Source: Batrachochytrium dendrobatidis JAM81
Lineage: Eukaryota > Chytridiomycota > Chytridiomycetes > Rhizophydiales
Length of the DNA stretch: 64,000 nucleotides
Direction of reading: 5' to 3'
NCBI RefSeq assembly: GCF_000203795.2
Contig: NW_006281104.1
Location: forward strand, 619,993-683,992
Shown: piece after piece, positions 1 through 12,230 of the stretch
Position numbering within the stretch: position 1 is the first letter of the stretch
Layout of the letters: each line of letters starts with the position of its first letter
Made by a program: the position numbers and the translations under genes
Notes under the pieces: model-generated
What the model was told of the DNA's origin: nothing
What the model saw: the letters and a program-made list of their open reading frames with translations, nothing else
Databases searched by the model: none

Positions 1-699
1 GAGCGTCGTTTTGTGCTTTCTTGAAGAAAGTTGAGAACCTCGCTATCGCATACTATATATATGCATTTAAAAATGATATTGTCAGTATAGGTCGATGCTT
101 GAAGAGATGCTCATTATAGTACATACACAATGCAGAATTGATTTGAACTGTATTCATCACAGCTGATGTTTCTAATTAAATGAGCTAGATCGACAATGGT
201 TGGTGTATGAAATTCAAGTCCTACAGCTGTATATGCACTTGCAATAGAAAATAGAATCAGTTTCACCAACACTACACTGTCCAAGAAATGCAATCAATCA
301 AATGGAAAGAATTTACTGCTATATTCACGTCAAATACAACACTTGTGTACAAACTCATCTTTGTATTCTAAAAACTCGGATACATTCTAATTCAAAAAAA
401 CAATGATCGCATATATTAGTAATGCAGCTGTTACTTGCATGCCAATCACTCCATGTTTACTTGCAATGTTCATTTTGGAGAATTGGTGATTGAACAAGTG
501 TCAAGGATTTGGGATTGCTAGAATAAAGATGAGCATTCGTTCAGTGTTTTATATTAAAACAAGCCGAGACTAGAGCTAAAGAGTTTACTCGACAGTGCTG
601 TTTAGTAAATCAATTATTTCATCAAACTGTCATGTATTTTGGTCCCTTTATTCAGTGTTTTATTTTACATCAATACGATTATAATTGATATCCAACATC
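1..699. other. Non-coding left edge of window
   Basis: I see no supportable gene in these bases on either strand. They are AT-rich with only short random ORFs. The last part presumably holds the BUD32 promoter and 5' UTR. A gene extending in from beyond the left edge cannot be excluded. Confidence 0.5.
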
Positions 700-1701
700 A
701 TGTCAGAGTTGAAAGTATTGAAGCAAGGCGCAGAAGCAGTTGAGTCATTCTTGAATGCCTTTAGTTGTGCGTATTGATGGCAGCTTGGAATGGATGAACT
801 GACTATTCATGTTATTTTGGATGGAATGCATTGCTGCTGATAGAGGATTTACAGATGTGATTTCTCTGGCAGACCAGCGATTGCTAAACAAAGATTCAGA
901 AAGACATATAGAAATCCAGTTCTGGATCAGAAACTAACAGCCAAGCGAGTGGTGCAGGAAGCTCGTTGCCTGCACCGACTGCGAAAGGCTGGGATAAATA
1001 CTCCAGCACTGTATCTGTTGGATACAGTCAATAACACAATCTATATGGAATATGTAGATGGCGAAACAGTGCGTGATGTGCTTTGCAATACAAGTGGTTG
1101 CACTGAATGTAAGACTGAATAGTATCGAGTTGTGAGCATGCACTTGAATACTCACTTTTGTAAAGTAAAAGCTATTGCCGAGTCCATTGGATCGGATCTG
1201 GCTCAAATGCACGATATGGATCTCATTCATGGTGATTTGACTACATCTAATATTATTGTTCGTCGAGATACTCGCACTTTGGTTTGGATCGACTTTGGTC
1301 TTAGCTATGCATCTGCTCTAACAGAGGATAAGGGTGTGGATCTGTACGTGCTTGAGCGAGCCATTCTCAGTACACATCCCAACGAGGCAGCAGAGCTGGT
1401 AAGACCAATTGCTTGCTTTGTTTCAGACCATTTAAAACAAAGTCTGAACTCAATGAGTCTAGTTTGAGCACATTGTTGAATGCTACAAATCTAAATCCAA
1501 AAACGCAAAGCAAGTACTCGACAAGTTTGAAAAAGGTAAAACTCGCAGTCTATCAGATCCGAATTCGATATTAAAATGGGATACCTTTATTGCATGCTAT
1601 TCTGGATATTGGTCATTCTGACGGTTTGCTTTTGACAATCATTGGATCTGCAATACAAAATAGTGCGACGGCGTGGACGAAAACGGACAGCATTTGGATA
1701 A
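700..1701 (+). CDS. BUD32: BUD32/PRPK kinase of the KEOPS complex
   Basis: Atypical small Ser/Thr kinase/ATPase of the KEOPS complex, which makes the t6A modification on ANN-decoding tRNAs and affects telomeres. Five exons (700-738, 844-1108, 1166-1398, 1463-1535, 1664-1701) join to 648 nt, 215 aa, with an unbroken frame. Visible motifs: N-terminal LKQGAEARIYR, Lys28 in RPAIAKQRF, the catalytic loop HGDLTTSN at 123-130, IDFG at 143-146, and the basic tail [12 protein letters not shown] typical of the family. The length fits the short PRPK kinases. The first intron begins with GTTGAG instead of GTAAGT; it is the choice that restores the conserved GAEAR. The gene is convergent with VMA9, with 89 bp between the stop codons. 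Identification is from family knowledge of PRPK motifs. Confidence 0.95.
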
Positions 1702-1790
1702 AAATGATGCTTCATGGATCTGGGTTCCAGCCCAACATACAAGACTTGTTTATTTTGCTTTGCTGAATCAGATATGTCATCAAACATTTG

Positions 1791-2511
1791 TTAATGGCCA
1801 CCATCTCCTTCGGCTGATCCTGGCATATGGCCAAATGTGCGTTCTGGGGAAATGAGAGGATTAAGCTGAGCAATGTATGTGATGGCCCACCTAATTAATG
1901 AAACATGACAAGTTATATTTTGACCGTATTTATGAAACCATTCATCTGTTGTTTCCAATCTATAAAACTTACATGAGCCAGCAGCTGATGGCTGAAATGA
2001 CTAGAGAGGTGCGCCAGACACTGATCATGATGGGCCATAACAAGGGCGGGTTAGTTTCTATATTTATCAATTCAAACATTGCAAGTATGGACCAATACAT
2101 GAATCCGTCACATTAATCCCAACAACTGCCTCCACATCACTGATTAGCAATCAATTTAAAACTTGAATGCAAGCGCGCAGTGAAGGGCAATGGCATATCT
2201 AACAGTTGATGTTGCAAGACATGGCGACCAAGCTTCAACGTTATCAAGGGAGGGTTGAAGCGGGGAATAACAACAAAATTGACAAAAGCAAGTGTGTGCA
2301 GCGACCAAGAGCATATTACTAGATGAACTAGCATTTGTTCAAATTCAACATGGAAGCTTTCTAACCAAACCCCTGCTTCATCACTGGTGGCCAGATATAT
2401 AATAAATGCAAAGACATACAGAATATCAGGACCCTTTGGCATGAAAATAAACCCAGCAACAGTAAGGCCAACAACAACCGCCAATGAAATCAACACAGTT
2501 AGAGCGCCCAT
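1791..2511 (-). CDS. VMA9: V-type ATPase subunit e (Vma9)
   Basis: Small hydrophobic V0 subunit of the vacuolar proton pump. Three exons on the minus strand (2420-2511, 1973-2020, 1791-1890) join to 240 nt, 79 aa. The order is a first membrane segment (residues about 2-24), MPKGPDILVWRTSL, a second membrane segment, then WAITYIAQLNPLI and a short polar tail. The PK...VWR and W-ITY-AQL-PL blocks are the family signature. The first intron is long (2021-2413) for a gene this small, and the middle exon is only 48 nt, so simple ORF calling misses the gene: the single long ORF at 2137-2511 merely reads into the intron. It is divergent from the uL11m gene. Confidence rests on phase agreement at both junctions. 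Confidence 0.93.
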
Positions 2512-2638
2512 TGTATGCCAGTGGTTTGCAATGCAAGTTGTGTCGTTTGCATATTTCCAGACAGCACACTATATCACGTGTATCCACGTGTTACATTGAC
2601 TTATATTTGTGATTTTTACACTCCACAGTCAGCATCAA
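2512..2638. promoter_or_regulatory. Bidirectional promoter with two CACGTG boxes
   Basis: The 127 bp between the VMA9 start and the uL11m start must serve both genes. It contains two CACGTG palindromes at 2575-2580 and 2585-2590, ten bases apart, one helical turn. CACGTG is the E-box bound by bHLH factors of the Cbf1/Pho4/USF type in fungi. The motifs are directly visible; their use is inferred. Confidence 0.6.
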
Positions 2639-3082
2639 ATGTCAAAGAAAGGAGCGGCAGCCAAGTCGACTATTCGCATGATCGTTGGTGCTGGAAAGGC
2701 CGCTCCAACACCTCCTGTTGGTCCAGCCCTTGGTCAAAAAGGCGTCAAGGCTATCGACTTTTGCAAACTCTTTAACGACCAAACTAGCCACTACATTCCA
2801 GGCATTCCTATCACAACTATTGTTACTGTCAATTCTGATCGTTCCTTTTCTTTCTTCAACAAAAGTCCCCCAGCCACTTGGCTAATTAAGCAAGCAGCAG
2901 GATTGGAAAAGGGAAGTTCGCAGCCTCGTATCGTCGAGGTTGGCCAAATTTCACTGAAACATATTTACGAGATTGCCAAGATTAAGCAAGGCGATATTGC
3001 ATTTAAAGGTGTCTCGCTCGAGGCAGTGTGTCGATCAATAATTGCTACGTCTCAAGGAATGGGAGTTACAGTTATTCATTAA
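2639..3082 (+). CDS. MRPL19: Mitochondrial large-subunit ribosomal protein uL11m
   Basis: Uninterrupted 147-codon frame. The protein opens MSKKGAAAKSTIRMIVGAGKA and contains PTPPVGPALGQKGVKAIDFC, the L11 N-terminal signature, followed by the L11 C-terminal rRNA-binding domain (KGSSQPRIVEVG, then ISLKHIYEIAK and a final GMGVTVIH). Bacterial-type L11 in a fungal nuclear genome belongs to the mitoribosome, where it forms the GTPase-associated centre at the stalk base. Start chosen at MSKKG; an in-frame ATG at 2609 would add ten residues (MIFTLHSQHQ) and could provide a targeting signal, so the exact start is open. The symbol follows the yeast name of the orthologue. Confidence 0.93.
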   Translation: MSKKGAAAKSTIRMIVGAGKAAPTPPVGPALGQKGVKAIDFCKLFNDQTSHYIPGIPITTIVTVNSDRSFSFFNKSPPATWLIKQAAGLEKGSSQPRIVEVGQISLKHIYEIAKIKQGDIAFKGVSLEAVCRSIIATSQGMGVTVIH

Positions 3083-3292
3083 ACTCTGGCTGTAATCTAT
3101 GCTATTTGATTTATGGCTCTCATTTTTCATTTTGCACATACCAATCGAATGAAGCTGGTGATTTTGGATAGAATTAGATCCTGAAATCCATACACTAGTC
3201 GGCAGATATATAGCAATATGCTGAATTGTTGTTCATCTAAATTCATTTTTTAGGCAATATTAAGGCTGCGTTGGAAAATAAATAATGATCAT

Positions 3293-6200
3293 TCACCGAC
3301 TCTCTATGGCAGCCATGTTGGTGGGCGAAAGTGAGAATCGCCATTTTAGTAGATCTTGAAGAATATCTCGCTCGCCATAGTCTTCGTTGCTCACTAAACT
3401 TGCTAGCTCCTCCATTATAGGAACTTGTGCCTTTTCTTTGTTTGCTATAAATACGTTTCAAATAGTTTCCATGTTGGATTAAAACTCGGTAGTTTCAATA
3501 CATTGTATCCCAAAACATCCAGACTTTAACGTGGTTTACTTACAAGTACTAGGATCTGCAAAACAGACAAGAACTTCTGGAAGTTTTGCCTGGCCCAACA
3601 GCTGAATTCGAAACAACAGCGAACAAGTCAACATTGATAAAAAAATTAAAAAAGACAATGTAGAGTATACCTTGACCATTTGAATCGATGTTACACGAAC
3701 TTCACTGTCTGGATCTCTCCACATCCTGACTAATACACGCAAGATATCAAATCGATACTGAGGATTTGTAATGTGTACAACCATTTGCGAAATAAGAATT
3801 GCATAATCGGCTTTCTAAAACACAATCGACATGTCAATTCAAACAGTTGCATAAGAGTTGGATCAAAAACGTATAGTAGTTTGATATCAAGAAATAGTAT
3901 AAATTAGTTATTCAAGTACAAACGCGCAAAAACACACCCTGCGATATAGCATCTGATATCGATTGTTCAGTTCGGCAAAAAGCCTAGACATAACATCATG
4001 CACTTTCTCAACAAGAGAGAAATTAGAAGGAATGTCTAGCTGAAGTTCCAAAATCACCCTTAAAGCTTCAACGGCTGTAGATCGTATCCCCCTAATAGTA
4101 TCGATTCAACAAAATAGCTCAATACAACACTGCTAAAGCATATTGTGCAATGAAAATAAATAAACAGTAAACTAAGACTCACCGATGCTCGTTGCTTAAG
4201 AATGTACTGATAAATTCAAACCCCTCAATAAGCATGTTTGATTGAGTAGCTAATTGATAAAGTTAGTGGTTGACCAATCCAATGCAGTTGAACATCTACT
4301 AAAAACTGTCATTACATGTTGATAGCGCATAGAATAGACCACATCCAGAAAGAAGATGTAGAGTAATTTTAGTGACTTTTCTAAGCTGCTCGCTCTGAAA
4401 TTCAGCGAATAAACGTTGAGAGGCTAAAGTTAATAAAAATGCAATGCTTTACATATTGTAAAGACAACCAACTATTTTGTGCAAAAGCGCAAACTAAATA
4501 TACCTTTGTATCCATACTCTCATTCATCTCAGAACGTTTGCTTTCAATTCCAGACATTTTATCAATCTTGCCTGACTTGATAATATCCAGAGTCGCTTCT
4601 TGAGCAGCAGCACGATATTGCTCGATAGAATCAAACCTAAATGCGTTGCAGGTCAGAATAAACATATAACCACTTGTGATTGCCGTTTGAACTGATTAAT
4701 CTAAAGCACACAATAACTCAACTGCTCATCAGACACAATTGGAATGTCAGCGTATTCGTTGTAGAAATATTTGGAGCGCTCAACATCCATATACAGGGTT
4801 TCGCGTAGACTGTCAGCACACTCGTTACAAAACATCAGTGTTTCTTGGAAACGTTTAATCCATTCAAGATATTTGGTACCAACTCCCTCATAAGCAATAA
4901 AAAGATTAGATAAAACGTCGATGCGATGAGTGGCCACTTCAATATCAGTATCATCTTCAGCAGAAGCTGTACTGGTCGCCAATGATTCAAGTGGCTCTGG
5001 ATCGGTGAGTTCGCCAGAACTTAGCGCCAAACGAAACTTGCTTCCTTTATTCCAAAACCAATAAAATTAGTTTATATCTCAATTAGCAATGCTTGTTCAA
5101 AAACAGTCGATTTACAGTCAACTCACTACACATAGTGCATCAATACAGCATGCTATTAATTGATTACAATATTTACCTTTTTCAATATCGGCCAATAGAC
5201 TTTCTACAATATCTGTAGCAATATTTGAATGCAATCCAATCAAATCGTGCAAAATTAAAATTGGATCCAACTTCAACAGCTAAATAGTGAAAAACAAGAA
5301 ACATTTAGTTGAGTCGGTAAAGGCTGGTTATTTTCAAAAGCATCGACAATAGTAAGCTCGCCTTACCCATTGTAGTTTAAGTAGTGTCTCTGGCGAAGTG
5401 ACAGCTGTATTGAGTACACGCGCTTCAATACTTGAAATAACACCTTGGGAAGCAGCAGTACTCATTTTCACCATCTGCGATTCATTCAAACCGTACATTT
5501 TTGAAAATCTCATACGACGCTCAGAGCCATAATATTTAGAATTAAAGGGGTCTGACTCGATACGTACGGCCTCCCGTTCAATCTAGTTTAAAAATTATAC
5601 ACTTTGTTACTATATGTATCGCCAGTCAAATAGGCGGATTTAAAAAGCTAAATGGCTTGAAAATAAATCATAGTAGATACATACTATAGGTGCCGCATTG
5701 GCACTTGGAGCTTCCGGAGTTGAATTCAAAGTTGAAAGTTTGCATGTAGCAAGCAGCTCAGATTTCAACGCATTTTCTTTCACAGTAGCACTATTTCGCT
5801 GCAAAATAGCATAGGCGAATTCAATCATCCTGCCCAATGCAATAGCTTCATGCGAAGCTTTTCTTACGTTTGCACTTGGGTCAGCTAAAAAGTGGAATAC
5901 AAACCACATACAGTCTTCTGTAGATATATGGGGTGCAAATAGGCGAAACACCGATAGGGCTTGTAGACGACGCCATACATGTTTAGATTTAACGTCCTGT
6001 TTGGCTCTTGAAAACATGTTGCGAAAAAATGGATGCTTTGGACCAGTTTCTGCCAAAATACGACTTGTAGTTTGATGAATTTGTAATTGTGCCATGTTAT
6101 TATCCAAAGAGTCAGAAAACGCACCAACTGCATCCAATACTGTTTTTGTGCTTTCTTGTCCACCAACAACACAAAGATCCACTGTAGAATAAATATATTA

Positions 6201-9200
6201 GTCATGGATTCGGTTGACAATATGCATTATTATATAGCATCAAAAATATTATATTAAAATACACTACAAATGATGCTACAATCAGATTACTGTACCTGCA
6301 AGAAATACTGCATAAAGTCGTTTTTTTAATGAAGCTCGAGAGTTGGAAATAATTGGCACAATTTTGTTTAGCAACTCTGGAACTCTGTTGAATGCAGAAA
6401 CCTTGATGAGCTCAACTAAATACAAGAATCCTAAAAGATCGCCTTCATTGGGTACTGCAGGAGTCAACATTTTACCAAAAAGTATTTTAAATGCATATGT
6501 GCTATTGTCTAAAATAGGTTATCGCGATGCAAAAATGTATGAGTCGTTAAAATAACTATCAATATTTATAAGCACAATGCATCAAAGCTAGACTTACTGG
6601 ATATATTGGACAAGGCTAAAATACACGCTTCAATAACTGGCTTATTTTCTGGAGTTACGTGTTGACTTAAACCGCCAGTCAGCAAATCTCCAATCTCATT
6701 CAAAGTGTTATCGTGGAGGCAGCTGAACTCGGATAATACCATTATAGCGCTTGCTTGAAGTAGTGGCTGCTTCTGAATTTCTTGCAAAAAATAAATCACT
6801 TCGCTTTGATGTTTGGCTAATATTGGAGATGTGGTAGCTTGAACAAGCACTTTATATCTAGTCATTAGTTTACTAGATACCGTCGGAAAGTTGAATCCGT
6901 CATCCTCAACAGGCTAAAAATAAAAGTATAAGCATTAGTTATATATTGGATCATAGATTTGACGAGTCGAACTATTTCAAGCACCAACTCACCAGATCTT
7001 GAGATAGGGAGTGTGGATTCAACGCATCAATATCAAAAAGCATGTCTTGAAGAAATTTGCTTCCAACGACCAAAGTAGCGGTATCTGTCAAAATCTCCTC
7101 CCAAGACCTTTCAATTTATAATTGTAAAATAAAAAACAAGATCGATATTAAAAACTATACAGCAATAAACCCAAAACACTTGTCAACCTACACCAATGGA
7201 GGCACAGTGGAGTCATTGGCGTGAGGTAAAAGACCCTGACATCGTGATTCAACCAGATTAGGCAAATTCCGCAAAAACCGAACAAATAAAAAACGGACAT
7301 GCCGGCATGGATCAGCATACAGAGGTAGTATGATCCATGTGATTGATAAACTTTCTTGCTGATCCATCCCATGAATCTGGACAGGATTTAGCATGTACAC
7401 CATATAGTTATTTAACCATCACTTTCATCAGATATAAATATTTAAAAATGAACATACCAAGCTTAAAATTGCAGTGAGAGCGGCAACACGATAATCAGAA
7501 TTGTTGTGAATGACAAACTTGATTAATCCTTGAGCAACTGCATAGTGACTCCCAAAACCCTCATCAATGACACCAATGCAAGAAATTGAAAGTGAAACAA
7601 TACCTAAAAATACAATTAGTCAAATCACGTATGATTCAATACCATTGTTTGAATTTACGAAAATAGAAACTTTACTCACGAGAAGCCTCATTTGTAGTCA
7701 GCTTTGACACCAATGGATCTCCAGCAAGCTCAAGACCGCCACTAGTGATTGTCGAAATATCGTTCATGAGATACTCATAGAATTGCTGCGCCGACTCTTT
7801 GGGAACAGCTCGAAAAATAAGCGGATAAATTCGAGAAGCAGCCTCAATAACACTGGTATCACTGTCTACCAACATTACTCTAAAACCATTGCACAATTGT
7901 TATAATTTGACCAATATTTCATCTTAACACAGTAATGCGCATAATTCAGCCATGCAATATATTAATTGCTTAAACAATATCAAGACTATACATGTCATCC
8001 TACCTGGTAATATCTCTGACCTCTTGTAGCTTGGAAATCATGGCTTTTGGAAATACCATGAGCAAAATTTCAAAAAAGTTTAATAGGGCCGTTTTAATGA
8101 CAGCAGATGGAGTGTTGTGAGCAAAATCAATACAAAGATCCAGATATTGATATAAAATAGATTCAGAAACTCCAGGTATTTTTAAACGAATTATCAATCC
8201 AAGGATTTCCAATGCAGATCTAATGCAACATAATGAGAGTTTAACATTGCAAAATTAATCAATCGATTGGCGTTGGGATGTTCAAAACAAACACAAAGAC
8301 TGTCAATATATATTTTTCTTACACTTGAAAACTCCAGTGTTTGTGAGAAAACATTTGTTGAGTAGCATATTCAAGTAAACCACGAAGCATGCCAGGGTTG
8401 ACATTTAATCCTTTGAAGCAACATCGTACAACGCACACACATGCCGCACGACGATTGATAAAATCTGGAATGCCGACACTAGGTAGCAAGCAAGCCATGT
8501 ATCCACAAAAAAATCGGCGTTTTCCCGCCGGTGTTGTTGGAATAATGTCCCTGCGAGATCCAAGGCTTGTCTAGTATCACAAAAAGCAAAAATTGTGTAT
8601 ACAAACAACGTATTAAACAGATGTGTATAAAGCACTAAAAGTGTAGCATTCGATGCACTTACTGAAAGAAGAGGAGGAGCGCATGAAAGCTTGGTAAACA
8701 AAAGTGACACCCAAAAAGGACTCTGAATCATATTACGCGAGTAGTTGTAATCATCTGGTCGAGCCAACTGATTTTCGGGTACATCAGCAAGATAATACTG
8801 CCAAAATTCATCGATTCGTTCATGCAGCAACATTGCGTCTATCAAAGATCGATAGTCTGTTTTGTGTATAGCTAGTGATGTTGCTAATTGATCGTATGCT
8901 CTGATTTTGATCTGCAAAGTGCCTTGAAGACTCTCGTTCATTTGATTCAGCTGAGATTGTATTTGAACAAGTGATTGATTTCCAAGTTGATGAATCTTTG
9001 ATATGACTGTCTGGGCACTATTAAAGTTTAGTTGTAGAGCAAAAAACAGTCGTATATCAGTTTATCAAATCAACAATAAGCTATAAAATACTTGCTTGAC
9101 CTACCATTTAGTGTTATCATCTCCGATTGCCAAGAAAAGAAGAGCAAGGGCCATATTCATTTGACCACTAATTTTCCAAAACTCGGCCGCCCCTCCAATA

Positions 9201-11957
9201 ATGGTGTATACTTCCATACGAACGTCTGGGTCGTTATAGAATATCAATTTGAAAAGACACGACATGAGTTCTTCGCGGGCTACTGTGTTGAGTTGAATTA
9301 GTGGGAAAAACTCGATCAAGTTTAGCACAGATTTAAGAATAACCTAAACCACAATGTCAGCATAAACTGAATCAACTCATGTTATATATGCAATAAGATA
9401 AATTGATTAGCCTACCGATCCCAAAGCTGGACTCATCAAAGCTACTATATATGCCCAAACAAAAGAAATATCGGCTTGAGAGGTAGCTAATAGTGCAGGT
9501 GTGATAGCGTGGAGAACCTCCAATGCTTTGAGTTGAATGCTCTCGTTACTGCTAGCACACAATGGGGTAATCATTTGAATTAAAAAAGTATCCACCTATA
9601 CACAACATCAAGTGTTTCAAGAAAAACGCGAACAATTGTTAGCATTGTCATGATTGCTTCAAAAACTGGTTAAAAATATAAATCAGCTATGATGGATCCA
9701 AAAAACAAACCTTTTCCGACTTTTTCCCCCAAATTTTAATTAGTTCTAATTGATTTAATATTTCCTTGGATGGAAGATAGTCCAACGCATTTGCAAGCTT
9801 GTGCAACAATAGTGGTGCCATAGGTGGACTGTACTTGGCAACAATATCAAGCACGCTTTCTTTTACAATTTTTTTTGTATCTGTAAACAGAGAATTGGCA
9901 TATTGAATGTCGTATGTAATATTCGTTTGGTTGTTGTTGCGTAGACAAAGAATCGTGTTCCTTAACGCGACAGCATCCGGAAGATCCATCATTTCAATCA
10001 TTGACAAGTACAAAAAAGCACATAAATAGTCCGTATCCAGCACACCGGCAATGATAAACTGCCAAATATGTTTGTTATCTTTTGCAAAAGAAGGGCATAT
10101 TTTGATTATAGAATAAAGACTGAGACACGCTCCATACCGAACAAGTGCTGGGGATGCTCGATAGTGATTTGAAAGTGACATGATATAGTCATTTATAGTT
10201 GTGGACCATGCTATTGGGGGAACAACAGCAATTCCAGTTTGAGCAGAACTCATTTTTACAGCAAATTCTTGTACTGCCCAAGACAGGAGATCGTACGCCG
10301 ACTCATCGTGCGAGCCGATAAGATCCTGAAACACATCAAACCCAAATTCTGCAAAATTAAAAATAGCAAATGTAAAGTCAGCATATATACGGTTTGATTA
10401 TATGAAAAATATCTGTAACAAGTATGTTTCTTACCAGATCTATCCAATTTTTTAGGTAAAGCAGGAGCCACAACAGATGAACTGTTTGAATTTGTTGCGT
10501 GTTTGCCACAAATATGATCAAAAATAACTCCAAGCGTCGCTTTTATTACTTCAATTTCGGAGAAAGTCTTGCATAAATAAATTTTTGTTGAATGGTATTT
10601 AGTTTATAACCAAGATAATGCAGTGCATGTCATCAAATGTGGCAATATTCACCTTGGTTTTGAGTCGCAACAGCGTGTCAATGATGCTACACGACAAAGC
10701 AGTGTCCTCTACAGCATAAATTGGTGCAAGAAGATGCAATGCCTTGACAAATAAAGTTGGGCTTATAGTTAGCGATAATGTAAGAAGACTACGATTTAGC
10801 CAATAGAGTGAGGGTGTGTGAGCCAAATAGTTGGTGAAATATCAGTGTGGACATACCTGCAGAATAATGATCCGATCAGGAAAAATGCTACAGATTTGCG
10901 GGATCGAGTTTAACGAAAAAAACAAGTTCCAAATTGCAGAAAGTGCATTCAAGAAAATTAAACAAGTACAAAGTCAAAGCTGGCCAAAAGCAGAATATAT
11001 ACATATACTTTGATCAATTTTCAACTGAATGACATGTTTGAGCATGTTGCAATTGGATCAAGTACATTCTCACATTTAAAGCATATAAAAAGGATATGAT
11101 CGTCATTCAAAAAAGACTGTTTGTTTTCAAACACTAATCGAGCAAGAGCAGCATTGCATATGCCCCGAATATGCCACGATGAACTATTGCGAAAGCATTC
11201 CAAGCCAGCAACCATTGATAAAACCATGATGGAAAAGGACGCTCCAGTCAACGTGAATAGCTCATGCACGTACGAATAGTATCCTATTGATGTACATTTT
11301 AGATTAAAACAAAAAGGATTGGAGTATTAATTTGATTGGTCAAAGTTTTAACTGTCAGATACATTACGGCTCCATATTTTTGCAACGAATGTTGCTCAGC
11401 AAAGGTGTGTTTAAAAACAAGAGCTGATTTGATTTTGAATAGACTTGTATTTTACCTTTATCGTCAGTCTCCAGCCCCATTAAAATACTTTCCAAGTCCT
11501 TATCTAGCAAAATTTTGTCACAAATGGTTGCTAGTTCATAAATTAACGATGCTGCTCCTGTACGCACGGATGCTGAAAAATGTCCGAGCAAAGGTATCAG
11601 TTGCACCACCATGTGCATAGTGGCAGTTTCTATTAGCTCGTGAATCTGGGGTGAGCTATTTTCGTTTATTTCAGCCTGATGAAGGTTTTCTGAGCTATCC
11701 GTATTAACAGATTCAGAAAAGTTTGCATCATTCATGGTTTCAGATAATGGTTTAACATATTGTCCGACATCTCTGACATGAGTAGTATATGTGGTAGGAT
11801 CAATGTGCTGCAAAATATTAGTATAAAAAGAACGGACAGTGGTTAGCCATGAGCTTGCCAAGGATTTTTGAGAGGTTGAGAACGTGAATGCAAGCTGATG
11901 GGGTGGTCGTGGAGGACGATGGCCAGATTGAGGTAGCCCAGTACGGTTTACTTCCAT
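3293..11957 (-). CDS. Very large HEAT/ARM-like helical-repeat protein, about 28 exons
   Basis: I do not recognise this protein. About 28 exons with CT...AC boundaries (minus-strand GT-AG) read as one continuous series of amphipathic helix pairs, roughly 2,000 aa. Large exons include about 11455-11957, 9714-10348, 8662-9021, 8324-8573, 6595-6912 and 5686-6182; the last is 3293-3444, ending MAAIESR. The many short Leu/Ile/Ala-rich helices suggest an alpha-solenoid scaffold such as HEAT or ARM repeats, but no catalytic domain, signal peptide or membrane segment is visible. An ordered motif worth searching with is DDYNYSRNMIQSPFWVSLL near 8750. Introns are small (50-120 nt). Splicing between about 10.86 and 11.02 kb is unresolved, and the 5' end may extend upstream. 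More than one gene is possible but less likely, because exon phases match at most junctions tested. FOCAD/RST1 and importins were considered and not supported. Confidence 0.75.
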
Positions 11958-11990
11958 ATTGACAAAATTTAGAGTCGGAGAAACGATAAT

Positions 11991-12230
11991 TTAGTTTAAT
12001 ATTGCAGCTGCATAATCACGTGATTGAATGCATTGGAGAATGGCATTCAAGTCATGTGATTGACTGCTGTCAAGTGCGGACAAGCAACTTGACGCGTACT
12101 CAGCTTTTCTTGCTACCATTATCGTCGAGGTAACGAGCATTCCATTTGGATTGACATTTGGCATAATTTGATTTAGATTATTGTTGGCGGTAGGTGTTCC
12201 TTTTGCTTGGCACTGGTGCGATGGCTGCAT
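11991..12230 (-). CDS. Small ORF, possible first exon of the large helical-repeat gene
   Basis: A 79-codon minus-strand frame directly upstream of the large helical-repeat gene. It begins MQPSHQCQAKG and ends with an amphipathic helix, DLNAILQCIQSRDYAAAI. The helical ending would suit the N-terminus of the solenoid protein. A 70-nt intron starting at GTGATT in this ORF and ending in the AG of ATGGAAG would link the two, but both sites are weak. It may equally be an upstream ORF or chance. Confidence 0.3.
   Translation of the reverse strand: MQPSHQCQAKGTPTANNNLNQIMPNVNPNGMLVTSTIMVARKAEYASSCLSALDSSQSHDLNAILQCIQSRDYAAAILN

Noticed and set aside
2137..2511. A 124-aa membrane protein as a single ORF
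   Set aside because: Only its first 30 codons are real; it reads into VMA9 intron 1. Splicing at GTATGT gives the proper subunit e.
3293..11957. Assignment of the large gene to focadhesin/RST1, importin or rotatin
   Set aside because: Similar size and helical character, but no specific blocks of those families could be matched by eye.
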